A DNA stretch of 64,000 bases from an uncultured Bacteroidota bacterium. Its GTDB lineage: Bacteria; Bacteroidota; Bacteroidia; Bacteroidales; P3. The notes under the pieces were generated by a model, which ran no database searches, was not told where the DNA came from, and was given only the letters and a program-made list of their open reading frames with translations. Location: assembly GCA_902771735.1 (NCBI GenBank), contig CACXXO010000009.1, forward strand, positions 1 through 64,000, written 5' to 3'. The position numbers and the translations under genes were made by a program. This document shows, piece after piece, positions 34,128-42,904 of this stretch. The number at the start of each line of letters is the position of its first letter. The first letter of the stretch is position 1.

Positions 34128-34294
34128 CGTTTCAGTTGTTTCAGTTTCAGTTCGAAATTTGAAGGTCGGTTGTTTTTCTATCTTTTCCTCTATATCATAT
34201 AACTATCTAATAATAAATATTATATATAGAATAACTAAAAAAAAGAAAAAAAGACACCCTTCAAAAAACAACTGAAACAACTGAAACTGAAACG
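34128..34294. repeat. Inverted TTTCAG repeat clusters around an AT-rich core
   Basis: 34128-34152 carries CGTTTCAGTTGTTTCAG and a further TTTCAG; 34267-34294 carries the complementary units in reshuffled order (AACTGAAAC... ending CTGAAACG). The 115 bp between are very AT-rich. No coding frame is seen between 33662 and 34516 apart from the RNA candidate and these repeats. Confidence 0.6.
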
Positions 34295-34410
34295 CCCAAT
34301 TCTCTCGAAGTTCAGCTAAAAAGCAGATTATCAGATTGCGACCGTAGTAGAGCAAACTGCTGTGGATCTAATTAACGACTAATAATACGATAATTCGTGT
34401 TAAAGAAAGA

Positions 34411-34443
34411 GTCAACTCTGTGTCAACCCCGAGTCAACTCCGA
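34411..34443. repeat. Three tandem 11-bp repeats, GTCAAC(T/C)C...
   Basis: GTCAACTCTGT, GTCAACCCCGA and GTCAACTCCGA start at 34411, 34422 and 34433, an exact 11-bp period, close to one DNA turn. It could be a protein-binding array. The nearest gene (transporter) ends at 34517 on the minus strand. Confidence 0.65.
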
Positions 34444-34516
34444 GAAATTAACATTTGTCCAAAAAATCTTAACATTCAAACAATGTACTGCGTCAGCTTC
34501 GAGTAATTGGTCCTAG

Positions 34517-35923
34517 TCAAAATCCCGGCAGGTTGAGCCAGAGGGTGGGCAGCATCAGGAGGAAGCCGATGGCGATGAGGGCGAGGATAAATTTCCAGAC
34601 CCATTTGAGCCAGGTGCCGTAGGGGATACGGGCCATGCCGAGGACGCCGATGAGGACTCCGCTGGTGGGGGTGAGCATGTTGGTGAATCCGTCGCCGAAC
34701 TGGAAGGCCAGGACCGTGGTCTGGCGCGAGACATCCATCAGGTCGGCGAACTGCGCCATGATGGGCATAGTGAGGGCCGCCTTGGCCGAGCCACTGGGCA
34801 TCACGACGTTGAGCAGGGTCTGGAAGAGATACATCACGCCGAGCGAGGCCACCTCGCCCAGCTGCGAGAGCGAGCGCGTGAGTCCGTAGAGGATGGTGTC
34901 GATAATGTGGCCGTCCTTGAGGATGAAGATGATGCCGCTGGCTAGTCCCACCACCAAGGCGGCGGAGAGGATGTCCTTGCAGCCGGCAAGGAAGAGCTTG
35001 GCAATGTCGTCGGCACCCTGTTTATCTACAATGCCACAAAGGATACCCATGGCGAGGAAGAGGGCCGAAATCTCGGTGATGTACCAGCCGAATTCCAGCA
35101 CACCCACCACCAAGGCGACGATGGTGAGCAGGAGGATGACGAGGATGATGCCCTGACGGACGGTGAGGGTAGACTGGGCGGAAGATTCCACACGCTGGCG
35201 CCAGTAGTCGTCGAGTTTGTAGACGGGACTGCGCTCGGGCTTGGCCTTCACCCTGTGGGCGTACCACAGAACGAAGGCGATGCCTACGACAGTCAATACC
35301 ACCCAGCAGAAGACCCTGTACTCGAGTCCTGAGAAGAGCGGCAGGTCGGCGATGCCCTGGGCGATGCCTATGGTGAAGGGGTTGAGCATGGCACCCGCAA
35401 AGCCCACATGGGCAGCAACATAGCACATGCAGACACCTACCAATGAGTCATATCCCATCTGGATGGCCAGCGGGATGAAGACCACCACGAAGGCGATGGT
35501 CTCCTCGCTCATGCCGAAGATGGCTCCAAAGAGACTGAACAATATCATCACCAGCGTGATGATAATATTTTCCACACCGAGTTTCTGTATCAACTTATAG
35601 CGGCTCAGCCGTCGGATTCTCCTCAGAAACGACATGACGCCGACGTCGATGGCGTGGCTGTTGTTGAGAATCCAGAAAGCGCCGCCGACCATTAGGATGA
35701 AGATAATGATGTCGGCCTTGTCGACAAAGCCGTTGAAGAACGCCGAGAAGATCTGCCAGGTCTGTGGGGCGCGGTCGACATAGTGGAACGAGCCGTTGAC
35801 CACCACCTCGCGCCCACCCACGGTCTCACGGAGGAACTCGCCAGCGGGAATGAACCACGTCATGACCGCCGCCAACACAATGAGGGCGAAGACGATGGTG
35901 AAGGTATGGGGAATCTTTTTCAA
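34517..35923 (-). CDS. YfcC/ArcD-family (DcuC-like) membrane transporter
   Basis: A 468-residue transporter with about 12 membrane segments. The start PHTFTIVFALIVLAAVMTWFIPAGEF and the half-end motif QTLLNVVMPSGSAKAALTMP are signatures of the DcuC-like C4-dicarboxylate anaerobic carrier fold, YfcC branch, often annotated as basic amino-acid or arginine/ornithine antiporters. An arginine or ornithine role would fit the catabolic genes at 28-30 kb, but this gene is in a separate run, 15 bp after the CYTH gene, so the substrate is open. Confidence 0.88.
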   Translation of the reverse strand: MKKIPHTFTIVFALIVLAAVMTWFIPAGEFLRETVGGREVVVNGSFHYVDRAPQTWQIFSAFFNGFVDKADIIIFILMVGGAFWILNNSHAIDVGVMSFLRRIRRLSRYKLIQKLGVENIIITLVMILFSLFGAIFGMSEETIAFVVVFIPLAIQMGYDSLVGVCMCYVAAHVGFAGAMLNPFTIGIAQGIADLPLFSGLEYRVFCWVVLTVVGIAFVLWYAHRVKAKPERSPVYKLDDYWRQRVESSAQSTLTVRQGIILVILLLTIVALVVGVLEFGWYITEISALFLAMGILCGIVDKQGADDIAKLFLAGCKDILSAALVVGLASGIIFILKDGHIIDTILYGLTRSLSQLGEVASLGVMYLFQTLLNVVMPSGSAKAALTMPIMAQFADLMDVSRQTTVLAFQFGDGFTNMLTPTSGVLIGVLGMARIPYGTWLKWVWKFILALIAIGFLLMLPTLWLNLPGF

Positions 35924-35938
35924 GTTAAGAGATAAAAG

Positions 35939-36397
35939 TTAAGAGTTATGGGCGAGGTAACTATTGCGGTAACGGGGGTCTTCGCTGACATCCTGGCCGA
36001 ACCATGTCGGAGGGACGAAGGCGTCGGCGGCATCGACAGAAGGGAATTCAACTTCAACAAGGAGCAAGCCTTCATAGCGACCGTGGAAGATGTCCAGCTC
36101 GGCGGTATAGTCACCGACGGGAATGCGGTAGCGGGTCTTCTCCACCATGCTGCCGTCACACTTAGCTTTCAGACGGGCGTAGGAGTCGGGCGACATGGCG
36201 AACTCCTCCTCACGGTTGACGATGGCGGAGGTGGCGGAACGCACCTTCTCCTTGACGGTGAGGATAAAAGAATCGCCCATCCTGCGGATACGCAGGGTGG
36301 GCGATGTGCATAAATATCCTTGTTCTATCTCCTCATGAGGACAGGAATCCAAATTCTCAGGAAGAGAACTTACAAGATATTTCCGTTCTATCTCCAT
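35939..36397 (-). CDS. CYTH domain protein (triphosphate tunnel metalloenzyme)
   Basis: A 152-residue protein with the defining E-x-E-x-K start (MEIERKYLV), further tunnel residues LRIRRMGDSFILTVK, EKTRYRIPVGDYTAELDIF and LLLVEVEFPS. Small single-domain members hydrolyse inorganic triphosphate or thiamine triphosphate; adenylate cyclase activity is less likely. The ATG shares one base with the stop of purC (TGATG), showing translational coupling. Confidence 0.9.
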   Translation of the reverse strand: MEIERKYLVSSLPENLDSCPHEEIEQGYLCTSPTLRIRRMGDSFILTVKEKVRSATSAIVNREEEFAMSPDSYARLKAKCDGSMVEKTRYRIPVGDYTAELDIFHGRYEGLLLVEVEFPSVDAADAFVPPTWFGQDVSEDPRYRNSYLAHNS

Positions 36398-37344
36398 CAG
36401 AGGGTGGCAAGATAGTTGGTGACGTTTTTCTCGATGCGGGCGGCGACATCGGCGCAGTCGTCGGCCTTCTGGAATTTCTCACCGGTGATGTGCTCATAGA
36501 GCTCTATGTAACGGTCGGAGATGGAGTTGACGATTTCCTCGGTCATCTCGGGCACCTTCTGGCCTTCCTTGCCCTGGAAGCCGTTGTCCATGAGCCATTC
36601 GCGGACAAACTCCTTACTGAGCTGGCGCTGGTGCTCGCCCTTGGCGAGGCGCTCCTCGTAGCCGTCGGCATAGAAATAGCGGCTGCTGTCGGGAGTGTGA
36701 ATCTCGTCGATGAGGTAAATCTTGCCGTCGCGCTTGCCGAATTCGTACTTGGTGTCGACCAGGATGAGACCTTTCTGGGCAGCCATCTCGGTGCCGCGCT
36801 GGAAGAGAGCCAGTGCGTAACGCTCAAGCTGGTCGTAATCCTCCTTGCTGACGAGGCCGGTGCGGATAATCTCCTCGCGGCTGATGTTCTCGTCGTGTCC
36901 CTCGTCGGCCTTAGTGGTGGGGGTAACGATGGGTGTGGGGAACTTCTGGTTCTCGACCATGCCTTCGGGCAGCTGGACACCGCAGAGGGTGCGGGCACCG
37001 GCCTTGTATTCGCGCCAGGCGCTACCGGCGAGGTATCCACGCACAATCATCTCCACACGGAAGCCCTCGCACTTGAGGCCCACGGTAACCATGGGGTCGG
37101 GGGTGGCGAGTTTCCAGTTGGGCAGGATGTCGGCGGTGGCATCGAGGAACTTGGCGGCAATCTGGTTCAGCACCTGTCCTTTGTAGGGGATGCCTTTCGG
37201 CAAAACAACGTCGAAGGCCGAGATGCGGTCGCTGACCACCATGGCCATATACTTGTCGTCGATGTTGTACACATCGCGCACTTTGCCCACATAGAGGCTT
37301 TTCTGCTTCGGGAAATTGAAGTTGGTTTTTACGATTGCGTTCAT
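36397..37344 (-). CDS. purC: Phosphoribosylaminoimidazole-succinocarboxamide synthase
   Basis: SAICAR synthase of purine synthesis; joins aspartate to CAIR using ATP. 315 residues from ATG 37344, the longer yeast-like form. Landmarks: [14 protein letters not shown] (ATP loop), [39 protein letters not shown] and [13 protein letters not shown]. The frame can extend to 37353, but TAATATG at the rsmD stop makes 37344 the natural start. It lies between rsmD and the CYTH gene. Confidence 0.96.
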   Translation of the reverse strand: MNAIVKTNFNFPKQKSLYVGKVRDVYNIDDKYMAMVVSDRISAFDVVLPKGIPYKGQVLNQIAAKFLDATADILPNWKLATPDPMVTVGLKCEGFRVEMIVRGYLAGSAWREYKAGARTLCGVQLPEGMVENQKFPTPIVTPTTKADEGHDENISREEIIRTGLVSKEDYDQLERYALALFQRGTEMAAQKGLILVDTKYEFGKRDGKIYLIDEIHTPDSSRYFYADGYEERLAKGEHQRQLSKEFVREWLMDNGFQGKEGQKVPEMTEEIVNSISDRYIELYEHITGEKFQKADDCADVAARIEKNVTNYLATL

Positions 37345-37345
37345 A

Positions 37346-37891
37346 TTATTCATCTAATTTATTTGCAAAGAAAGTGAAGTTGACCTTGCCGTAATTGCGG
37401 TGCTGCCAAAAATGGGGGTGTTCGGCGAAATCATATTCGCGCGGATGCTCGAGGATGAAGATGCCGTCGTCGGTAAGCACCTGGCGTTCAAAGACAAGGT
37501 CGGGCAGCTTGTCCAACCCCTCGATGGCATAGGGCGGGTCGGCAAAGACGATGTCGAACTTGCGGTTGGCTCGCTTCAGGAGGTCGAAGACATCGGCGCG
37601 AACCACATGCAGGTTCTTCAGGTCAAGACGCGAAGCCTCGCTTTTGACATACTCCGTGCAGGCATTGTTGATGTCGATGGCTGTGACCTCGCGCACACCG
37701 CGCGAGATGAACTCCACAGCCACGGCGCCGGTGCCGGTGAAGAGGTCCATCACGGAACAATCCTCATAATCGACATAGTTGTTGAGGATATTGAAGAGAC
37801 CCTCGCGCGCCATGTCGGTGGTGGGGCGCACGGGCAGGTTGGCAGGAGGATTGAGTCGACGACCTTTGAGGCTTCCGGAGATGATTCGCAT
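37346..37891 (-). CDS. rsmD: 16S rRNA (guanine966-N2)-methyltransferase
   Basis: A 181-residue SAM-dependent methyltransferase for G966 of 16S rRNA. It starts [13 protein letters not shown], has the SAM motif [28 protein letters not shown], and the catalytic DPPY (FADPPYAI), then [10 protein letters not shown]. It stands 26 bp after the DUF3822 gene, a pairing found often in Bacteroidales. Confidence 0.95.
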   Translation of the reverse strand: MRIISGSLKGRRLNPPANLPVRPTTDMAREGLFNILNNYVDYEDCSVMDLFTGTGAVAVEFISRGVREVTAIDINNACTEYVKSEASRLDLKNLHVVRADVFDLLKRANRKFDIVFADPPYAIEGLDKLPDLVFERQVLTDDGIFILEHPREYDFAEHPHFWQHRNYGKVNFTFFANKLDE

Positions 37892-37917
37892 TAAAGGTTA
37901 AGTTTAAAGGTTAACAT

Positions 37918-38733
37918 TTAAAGAATCAAAGCATTTTTATAGGTATGGAGTGTCTTGAAGGCGGGATTGAGGAAGGATGTGTGGGTACCGGTATAGAGCG
38001 ATGCCACGGGGAAATAAGGACGCAGGAGGGCAAAACGCTCGCGTCCCACCTCGCCGCACATCAACAACTCGGTGTTGGTATTTTCCAGACCGAAACTCTT
38101 CAGCACCTCGACGGTATGGAACTGTGCCTCACTGTCGGAGCCGAAAGACACGGTATTGCCGTAGGTATAACGGCCGTCGCGGAAGGCGGCGAAATCGATG
38201 ACGTCCACTCTCCAATGGGTGACCAGCAAAGGATGCTGCATGCTGCGTTGCTCCAAACCCATGGTTGCCAACTTGACGTGCTGGTTGATCACCGACAGAC
38301 CGGGCAAAGCCACTTTGAAAGCCGTTGCCAACGACTCGGAAGCCACATAGACCGCCGTGGAGCCCAACTGTTTGCACGGTGTGGCCATAACGGTAGCGGC
38401 CGAACTGCCCACCAGCTTCAGATATTGGCGGTTGGCCGAGGGCGAATAGAGCTCGTCGGGCACCCATACGTTCTCGTCGCTCAGCACTATGAGTTCCATC
38501 GAGGCGTAGCCCAACGGACGGATACCCACGGAGGCAAAGAAAGCTTTGACGTCGGCCATCACGCCGGTCATCGACGTGGCATGCATGCCCTCTGCCTCGC
38601 CAAAGGTGAGGAGCACGCCCGAGAGGCTCACTTCCGAAAAAGAAAATCCATTTGACCGAAGGCAAATGGACAATCTTTTTTCGCTGGAAGCAAACTCTTT
38701 CTCGGTAACTATCAGAGTTTTGCAGCGATACAT
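37918..38733 (-). CDS. DUF3822 family protein
   Basis: A 271-residue protein placed directly before rsmD, where DUF3822 proteins of Bacteroidota usually are. The fold looks like two actin/hexokinase-like halves (FSEVSLSGVLLTFGEA; LLVTHWRVDVIDFAAFRDGRYTYGNT; LLMCGEV). No catalytic motif is evident and no function is established. The final residues FKTLHTYKNALIL may be a conserved tail. Confidence 0.82.
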   Translation of the reverse strand: MYRCKTLIVTEKEFASSEKRLSICLRSNGFSFSEVSLSGVLLTFGEAEGMHATSMTGVMADVKAFFASVGIRPLGYASMELIVLSDENVWVPDELYSPSANRQYLKLVGSSAATVMATPCKQLGSTAVYVASESLATAFKVALPGLSVINQHVKLATMGLEQRSMQHPLLVTHWRVDVIDFAAFRDGRYTYGNTVSFGSDSEAQFHTVEVLKSFGLENTNTELLMCGEVGRERFALLRPYFPVASLYTGTHTSFLNPAFKTLHTYKNALIL

Positions 38734-38741
38734 ATTAATTA

Positions 38742-39443
38742 TTATTCAAAGTTACCATCGGTGACAGCCTGGGTCATGTCGCCAACTTTCCAACCGGCGT
38801 AGCGGTCCTTGACCTCATGGATCTCAGCAATCTTGTTGACGACCAACTGATTGTCAAGGTCTTTCAGCAGCACCTCGAGAGGCACCTTGCATTCGAAGAC
38901 GGCAACCATGAAACCACTCTTCTCAAGCTGGCCAGCCTGGAGCTCGAACTCGTTCTTCTCTCCCTTGGGATAGGGGACATAACGGAGGTTCTTGATTTCT
39001 TCGTCGGTGAGTTGGCGCTTCTTGCCGGTGGCGGCATCGATGATGGGCAGTTTGCCATCCTCGCGGAGTTTGGCGATGGGGTTCACCAACACTTCGCCAC
39101 GGGTAATCCAGCCGTTCTTGACGGCCTCGCTCTCAGGGACCTCGTTGATGTCGACGTCGGCGGGGATGCGGTCGCGGTTAATCTGCTTGCTGACCACTTT
39201 CATGCTGTCTTCGGTCATCAGGCGGTTGATGAGGGTGTCGAAGCTGCCAGTGTAAGTGCCATAGGTCAGCTTGTAGGCTTCTTCGAGAGTGCGGATAGAT
39301 TTGAGTTTCTCGGCGCAGGCATCACGACGGTGGGTATACTCGTCGGCAAAACGCATGGGCTTCTGAATGCTGTTGTAGACCAAGTAGGCCAAACCGACAA
39401 TGACGACGGCCAGCACAATCTGAATGATAGTTCTAACTTTCAT
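38742..39443 (-). CDS. Membrane-anchored periplasmic protein, unknown function
   Basis: A 233-residue protein with one N-terminal membrane segment (residues 5-24, IIQIVLAVVIVGLAYLVYN) and a soluble, charged remainder with helical (EYTHRRDACAEKLKSIRTLEEAYKLTYG) and mixed regions. The helix after the membrane segment resembles the start of pilin-like proteins (long helix with aromatic ITYG/TYGTYTG end), but no prepilin cleavage site is seen. Its promoter is at 39491-39520. It is the first gene of a six-gene run with DUF3822, rsmD, purC, CYTH and the transporter. Confidence 0.75.
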   Translation of the reverse strand: MKVRTIIQIVLAVVIVGLAYLVYNSIQKPMRFADEYTHRRDACAEKLKSIRTLEEAYKLTYGTYTGSFDTLINRLMTEDSMKVVSKQINRDRIPADVDINEVPESEAVKNGWITRGEVLVNPIAKLREDGKLPIIDAATGKKRQLTDEEIKNLRYVPYPKGEKNEFELQAGQLEKSGFMVAVFECKVPLEVLLKDLDNQLVVNKIAEIHEVKDRYAGWKVGDMTQAVTDGNFE

Positions 39444-39490
39444 ATTGTTATATACTTTTTTGTTTCTCTTTTATAATATAAATTCGAGTG

Positions 39491-39520
39491 CAAAGATACG
39501 AAAAAATTGCCAAACTGCAA
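39491..39520 (-). promoter_or_regulatory. Promoter for the 39443-34517 gene run
   Basis: Minus-strand TATCTTTG at 39491-39498 followed by CA; -33 TTG at 39518-39520; 19-bp spacer. Confidence 0.75.
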
Positions 39521-39652
39521 TCATAAACTTATAAAAATTTTGTACAGTACCTGCCAATCGCAATACAACAGACAATGAATCAGCGATTTGACCATTGTAT
39601 TTTTTATTACCGACGACGAAGTGGGAAAGTCGTCCGAACGACCTATCAAATA

Positions 39653-39708
39653 CCTGTCAACGCCCTACCAACTCCTACCGTGGTAGGAGTTGGTAGGGCG
39701 TTGACAGG
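39653..39708. repeat. CTACC palindrome, copy 3 (56 bp, perfect)
   Basis: 27-bp perfect arms around GT at 39680-39681. Compared with copy 1 the outer part is CCTGTCAACG on the left and CGTTGACAGG on the right, so both arms changed together and pairing is kept. It lies about 110 bp after the yebC stop. Confidence 0.95.
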
Positions 39709-39764
39709 GTGTTCGTAGGCAGATAATACTGACCTACAGCCTATTAAACCCATACAAACAGCAA

Positions 39765-39798
39765 AAGCGGCACTTAACCATTTGGTTAAGTGCCGCTT
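39765..39798 (-). terminator. Hairpin terminator after yebC
   Basis: Perfect 15-bp stem (AAGCGGCACTTAACC) with a 4-base loop, 20 bp after the yebC stop. On the minus strand it is followed by TTTTGC, a short T run, so it may terminate only partly. The gap 39444-39817 also holds the 39491 promoter and palindrome copy 3; no gene. Confidence 0.75.
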
Positions 39799-39817
39799 AG
39801 ATGGTAAAAAAGCCAAT

Positions 39818-40528
39818 TTAGGCCATGTTGTGGAAAACGTTGACAACGTCGTCGTCGTTCTCGAGGCGCTCGAGGAGGCCGTTGACGTCTTCCTGTTCCT
39901 CATCGGAGAGCTCGCGCACTGTGAGCGGAATGCGTTCAAACTTGAAGCTCTTGATTTCAAGCCCCTTGTCTTCGAGAAATTTGGAGATGGGACCATAGTT
40001 GGCAAAGTCGGCGTAGATGAGGATTTCGTCCTCATCGCGGAACACCTCGTCGATGTCGCAGTCGATGAGTTCGAGTTCGAGCTCGTCCATATCGATGTCG
40101 TCGCGCCAGGCAACGACAAAGGAGCATTTACGCTCAAAGAGGAAATCGTTCATGCCCATGGTGCCCAACTCACCTTTGCCGCGGACGAAGGCTGCACGGA
40201 GGTTGGCGACGGTGCGTGTGGGGTTGTCGGTGGCGGTTTCGACGACGATAGCTACGCCATGGGGGCCTTTGCCGTCGTAGACAACCTCTTTGTAGGCCGA
40301 CTTGTCCTTTTCTGTGGCACGCTTGATGGCGCGCTCGACATTTTCCTTGGGCATCGACTCGCTCTTGGCGGTCTGCATGAGCAGGCGGAGACGGAGGTTG
40401 CTCGAGGGGTCGGGGCCGCCGGCGAGGACAGCCAGCTCGATTTCTTTGCCAATCTTGGTGAAGGTGCGGGCCATATGGCCCCAACGTTTCAATTTTCTTG
40501 CTTTGCGATATTCAAATGCGCGACCCAT
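39818..40528 (-). CDS. YebC/PmpR family protein
   Basis: A 236-residue YebC family protein (start MGRAFEYRKARKLKRWGHMARTF is cut in the family form; GGPDPSSNLRLR, MPKENVERAIKRA, YDGKGPHGVAIVVE, TDNPTRTVANLR, ELGTMGMNDFLFERK and FERIPL are further hallmarks). Members act as transcription regulators or, in recent work, as factors that help ribosomes through difficult peptides. It is the last gene of a minus run that begins at 45267, followed by a hairpin and palindrome copy 3. Confidence 0.94.
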   Translation of the reverse strand: MGRAFEYRKARKLKRWGHMARTFTKIGKEIELAVLAGGPDPSSNLRLRLLMQTAKSESMPKENVERAIKRATEKDKSAYKEVVYDGKGPHGVAIVVETATDNPTRTVANLRAAFVRGKGELGTMGMNDFLFERKCSFVVAWRDDIDMDELELELIDCDIDEVFRDEDEILIYADFANYGPISKFLEDKGLEIKSFKFERIPLTVRELSDEEQEDVNGLLERLENDDDVVNVFHNMA

Positions 40529-40543
40529 AGTATAAATGTTTTT

Positions 40544-42232
40544 TTAATTTAATTGTTTCTTTAAATAATCGGTACATGCCTCAAAGGTGGGGAAGGTGTG
40601 TTCTTGCGGAACGATGTCGGGGATGAGGTTCATCTTGGTGAGCATGTACAAAGGCTGCGGCTGGATGATGGTCATGAGCACCTGTGCGCCGCGAGCCTGG
40701 ATATCCTTGATGGCTTCCTCCATTGCGTAGAGACCGCTTTGGTCCATAAAGGAGACGAGGCGCATGCGGATGATGACGATTTTGGCGTCGGCGGGGACAG
40801 TCTGCATCACCTCCTTGAACTTGTTGATGGTGCCGAAGAAGATGGGTCCGTTCAGACGCTGGATGTAGATCTTGTGCGCCACGGCGTCGGGCATGCCGCC
40901 CTCGTCAGCCCAAGGGCTTTCCTTGTCGAAGTTGGTCATTTCCTGGCTGCTGTAGCCACCTTCGACGAGGTCGGAGGCGCGTTTCATGAAGAGCACGCAA
41001 GCGATGACCATGCCAATGCCGACAGCTGTGAGGAGGTCGACGAAGACAGTGATGAAGAAGACGGCAATGAGCACCACTGCGTCGGCACGCGGAATCTTGA
41101 CGAGGTCCTTGAAGCCTTTGAAGTCGATGATGCCCCAACCCACGGTGAGCAGGATACCGGCGAGGACCGACAGCGGCACATACTTGACCACGGAACCCAG
41201 GCCAAGCATGATGGCCAGCAGCAAAACGGCATGCACCATGCCAGAGAGTTGGGTGCGGCCACCGCTCTTGACATTGACGACGGTGCGCATGGTGGCGCCG
41301 GCGCCGGGCAAACCGCAGAAGAGGCCGGCCACAGCATTGCCTATGCCCTGCCCTATCAGCTCCCGGTTGCTGTTGTGCTTGGTCTTGGTGATATTGTCGG
41401 CCACAACAGAGGTGAGCAGCGTATCGATGGAGCCAAGGCCTGCGAGGGTAAGTCCGGGGATAATGGCAGCGGTGATGATGGCGCCCCAGTCGAGGCCTGC
41501 CAACGTCACAGCACTATTAGCAAAGAAAGGCATGGGGAGTCCCGAGGGTATCTCGCCGATGGTGGGCACATCTTTCATATCGATGAAGAGCGACACCACA
41601 GTGACCACGATAAGGGCCACGAGAGTCGAGGGTACTTTCTTGGTAACCAAAGGGAAGAGGTAGATGATTGCCACAGTGGCGAGACCCAGCAGCAACGCCG
41701 TTACCGACAGGCTGCCGAAAGCCTCGGGGAGTCCGGCCAGAAGATTGATCATAGAGCCGCTGCCACTCTTGCCCACCAGGGGATAAAGCTGTTGCAGGAT
41801 GATGATGACGCCGATGCCGCTCATGAAACCGCTCAATACGGGATATGGGATGTAGCGTACATACTTGCCCAACTTGATGAGACCGAAAAGAATCTGGAAC
41901 AGGCCGCAGAAGATGCCGGCCAGGGCCATGCTAACCAACACGGCGGAGAGGCTGCCGCCAGGAGCCGTGAATGCTCCGGTGACCAAGGTGGCGGTGATGA
42001 CCGTCATGGGACCCGTGGGGCCACTGATTTGCGAATGTGTACCACCGAACATGGCAGCGAAGAAACCCAGCAGTGTGGCACCCACCAAGCCGGCATAGGC
42101 GCCCAACGAAGCCCCTTCGGCACCAATGCCGCTGAAAGCCTGAATGCCGAAAGCCAACGCCAACGGTAACGCGACGATGCCAGCAGTCACTCCACCGAAC
42201 AAATCGCCTTTCAAATTGTTGAACTTTATCAT
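40544..42232 (-). CDS. SulP family anion transporter with STAS domain
   Basis: A 562-residue SulP/SLC26 transporter. The N-terminal GGVTAGIVALPLALAFGIQ and THSQISGPTGPMTVI segments line the substrate site; about 12-14 membrane segments run to residue 420. The cytoplasmic STAS domain (residues about 445-555) includes GPIFFGTINKF and MRLVSFMDQSGLYAM. SulP proteins move sulfate, bicarbonate or organic anions. The ComB gene nearby acts on a sulfonate, so a sulfur-containing anion is possible here, but not shown. It is 15 bp upstream of yebC. Confidence 0.93.
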   Translation of the reverse strand: MIKFNNLKGDLFGGVTAGIVALPLALAFGIQAFSGIGAEGASLGAYAGLVGATLLGFFAAMFGGTHSQISGPTGPMTVITATLVTGAFTAPGGSLSAVLVSMALAGIFCGLFQILFGLIKLGKYVRYIPYPVLSGFMSGIGVIIILQQLYPLVGKSGSGSMINLLAGLPEAFGSLSVTALLLGLATVAIIYLFPLVTKKVPSTLVALIVVTVVSLFIDMKDVPTIGEIPSGLPMPFFANSAVTLAGLDWGAIITAAIIPGLTLAGLGSIDTLLTSVVADNITKTKHNSNRELIGQGIGNAVAGLFCGLPGAGATMRTVVNVKSGGRTQLSGMVHAVLLLAIMLGLGSVVKYVPLSVLAGILLTVGWGIIDFKGFKDLVKIPRADAVVLIAVFFITVFVDLLTAVGIGMVIACVLFMKRASDLVEGGYSSQEMTNFDKESPWADEGGMPDAVAHKIYIQRLNGPIFFGTINKFKEVMQTVPADAKIVIIRMRLVSFMDQSGLYAMEEAIKDIQARGAQVLMTIIQPQPLYMLTKMNLIPDIVPQEHTFPTFEACTDYLKKQLN

Positions 42233-42262
42233 AACTATTATCTTTTAAATCTTATCTATTAT

Positions 42263-42904
42263 CTAATCAAGGACCCAATACACCAGCGTGGTACTCAGTA
42301 TTCCCAATCCCGCGCCGGCAAGCACGTCGCCGGCCCAATGGCGGTTGTTGTAGATACGCATCACTCCCACCAACGTGGCGACGGCATAGCCAGCCACCGC
42401 AATCCAGGGATATTCCTTGCCATATTCCCGGCGCAGTATCTCGGCACCCACAAAAGCCGTGAATGTATGTCCACTGGGAAAGCTGTTCTTTGTCGAGTTG
42501 TCGGGGCGTTCCTTGGCGAAACCGTATTTGAAGGCATTGAGCCAGCCGGCACCCAGCAGGTAACTACCGCCTTCAAGAAGCAACAGATGCTTGAAGTCGT
42601 GACGGCCCTTCATCCCGCAAAGGTTGAGCACTGCGGGAGTGATGGCCGGGAGATACTGCAGCTGGTTGTCGAAAGAAAGTTTTGGCGGGTTGTGATACAC
42701 CACTTCATCCCTGAGGTGAACAGCCCAATTGTTGACATCGGGCTGATAGGCTGCCAACAATCCCAACCCTATCAGCCCCGTGGAAGTAGCCGCCATGGTA
42801 ATGTTCTCGCAAAGCGTGGAACGGTTGCCCGTCGTGTCCCACTGTGCCCTCGCGGGCATCAGGGTGCAAAATGCAAGCATCACTATGACAAGCCTTTTCT
42901 TCAT
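42263..42904 (-). CDS. PAP2-superfamily membrane phosphatase
   Basis: A 213-residue protein with a signal peptide (MKKRLVIVMLAFCTLMPARAQ) and the three PAP2 motifs: KYGFAKERPDN, FPSGHTFTAF and NRHWAGDVLAGAG. It probably dephosphorylates a lipid phosphate such as undecaprenyl diphosphate or a lipid A precursor. The frame runs up to 43060 but the part before 42904 overlaps comB in another frame; ATG 42904 overlaps the comB stop by 4 bp. Confidence 0.92.
   Translation of the reverse strand: MKKRLVIVMLAFCTLMPARAQWDTTGNRSTLCENITMAATSTGLIGLGLLAAYQPDVNNWAVHLRDEVVYHNPPKLSFDNQLQYLPAITPAVLNLCGMKGRHDFKHLLLLEGGSYLLGAGWLNAFKYGFAKERPDNSTKNSFPSGHTFTAFVGAEILRREYGKEYPWIAVAGYAVATLVGVMRIYNNRHWAGDVLAGAGLGILSTTLVYWVLD

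Noticed and set aside
34011-34500. CRISPR array or replication origin in the repeat-rich gap
   Set aside because: Repeats are not regularly spaced direct repeats with unique spacers, no cas genes are near, and no DnaA-box clusters were seen.
39646-40137. Frames ending NALPTPTTVGVGRAL at two loci (also 17230-18372), which look like a shared C-terminal motif
   Set aside because: The shared peptide is only the translation of the CTACC palindrome read into from shadow frames of yebC and the HTH gene.
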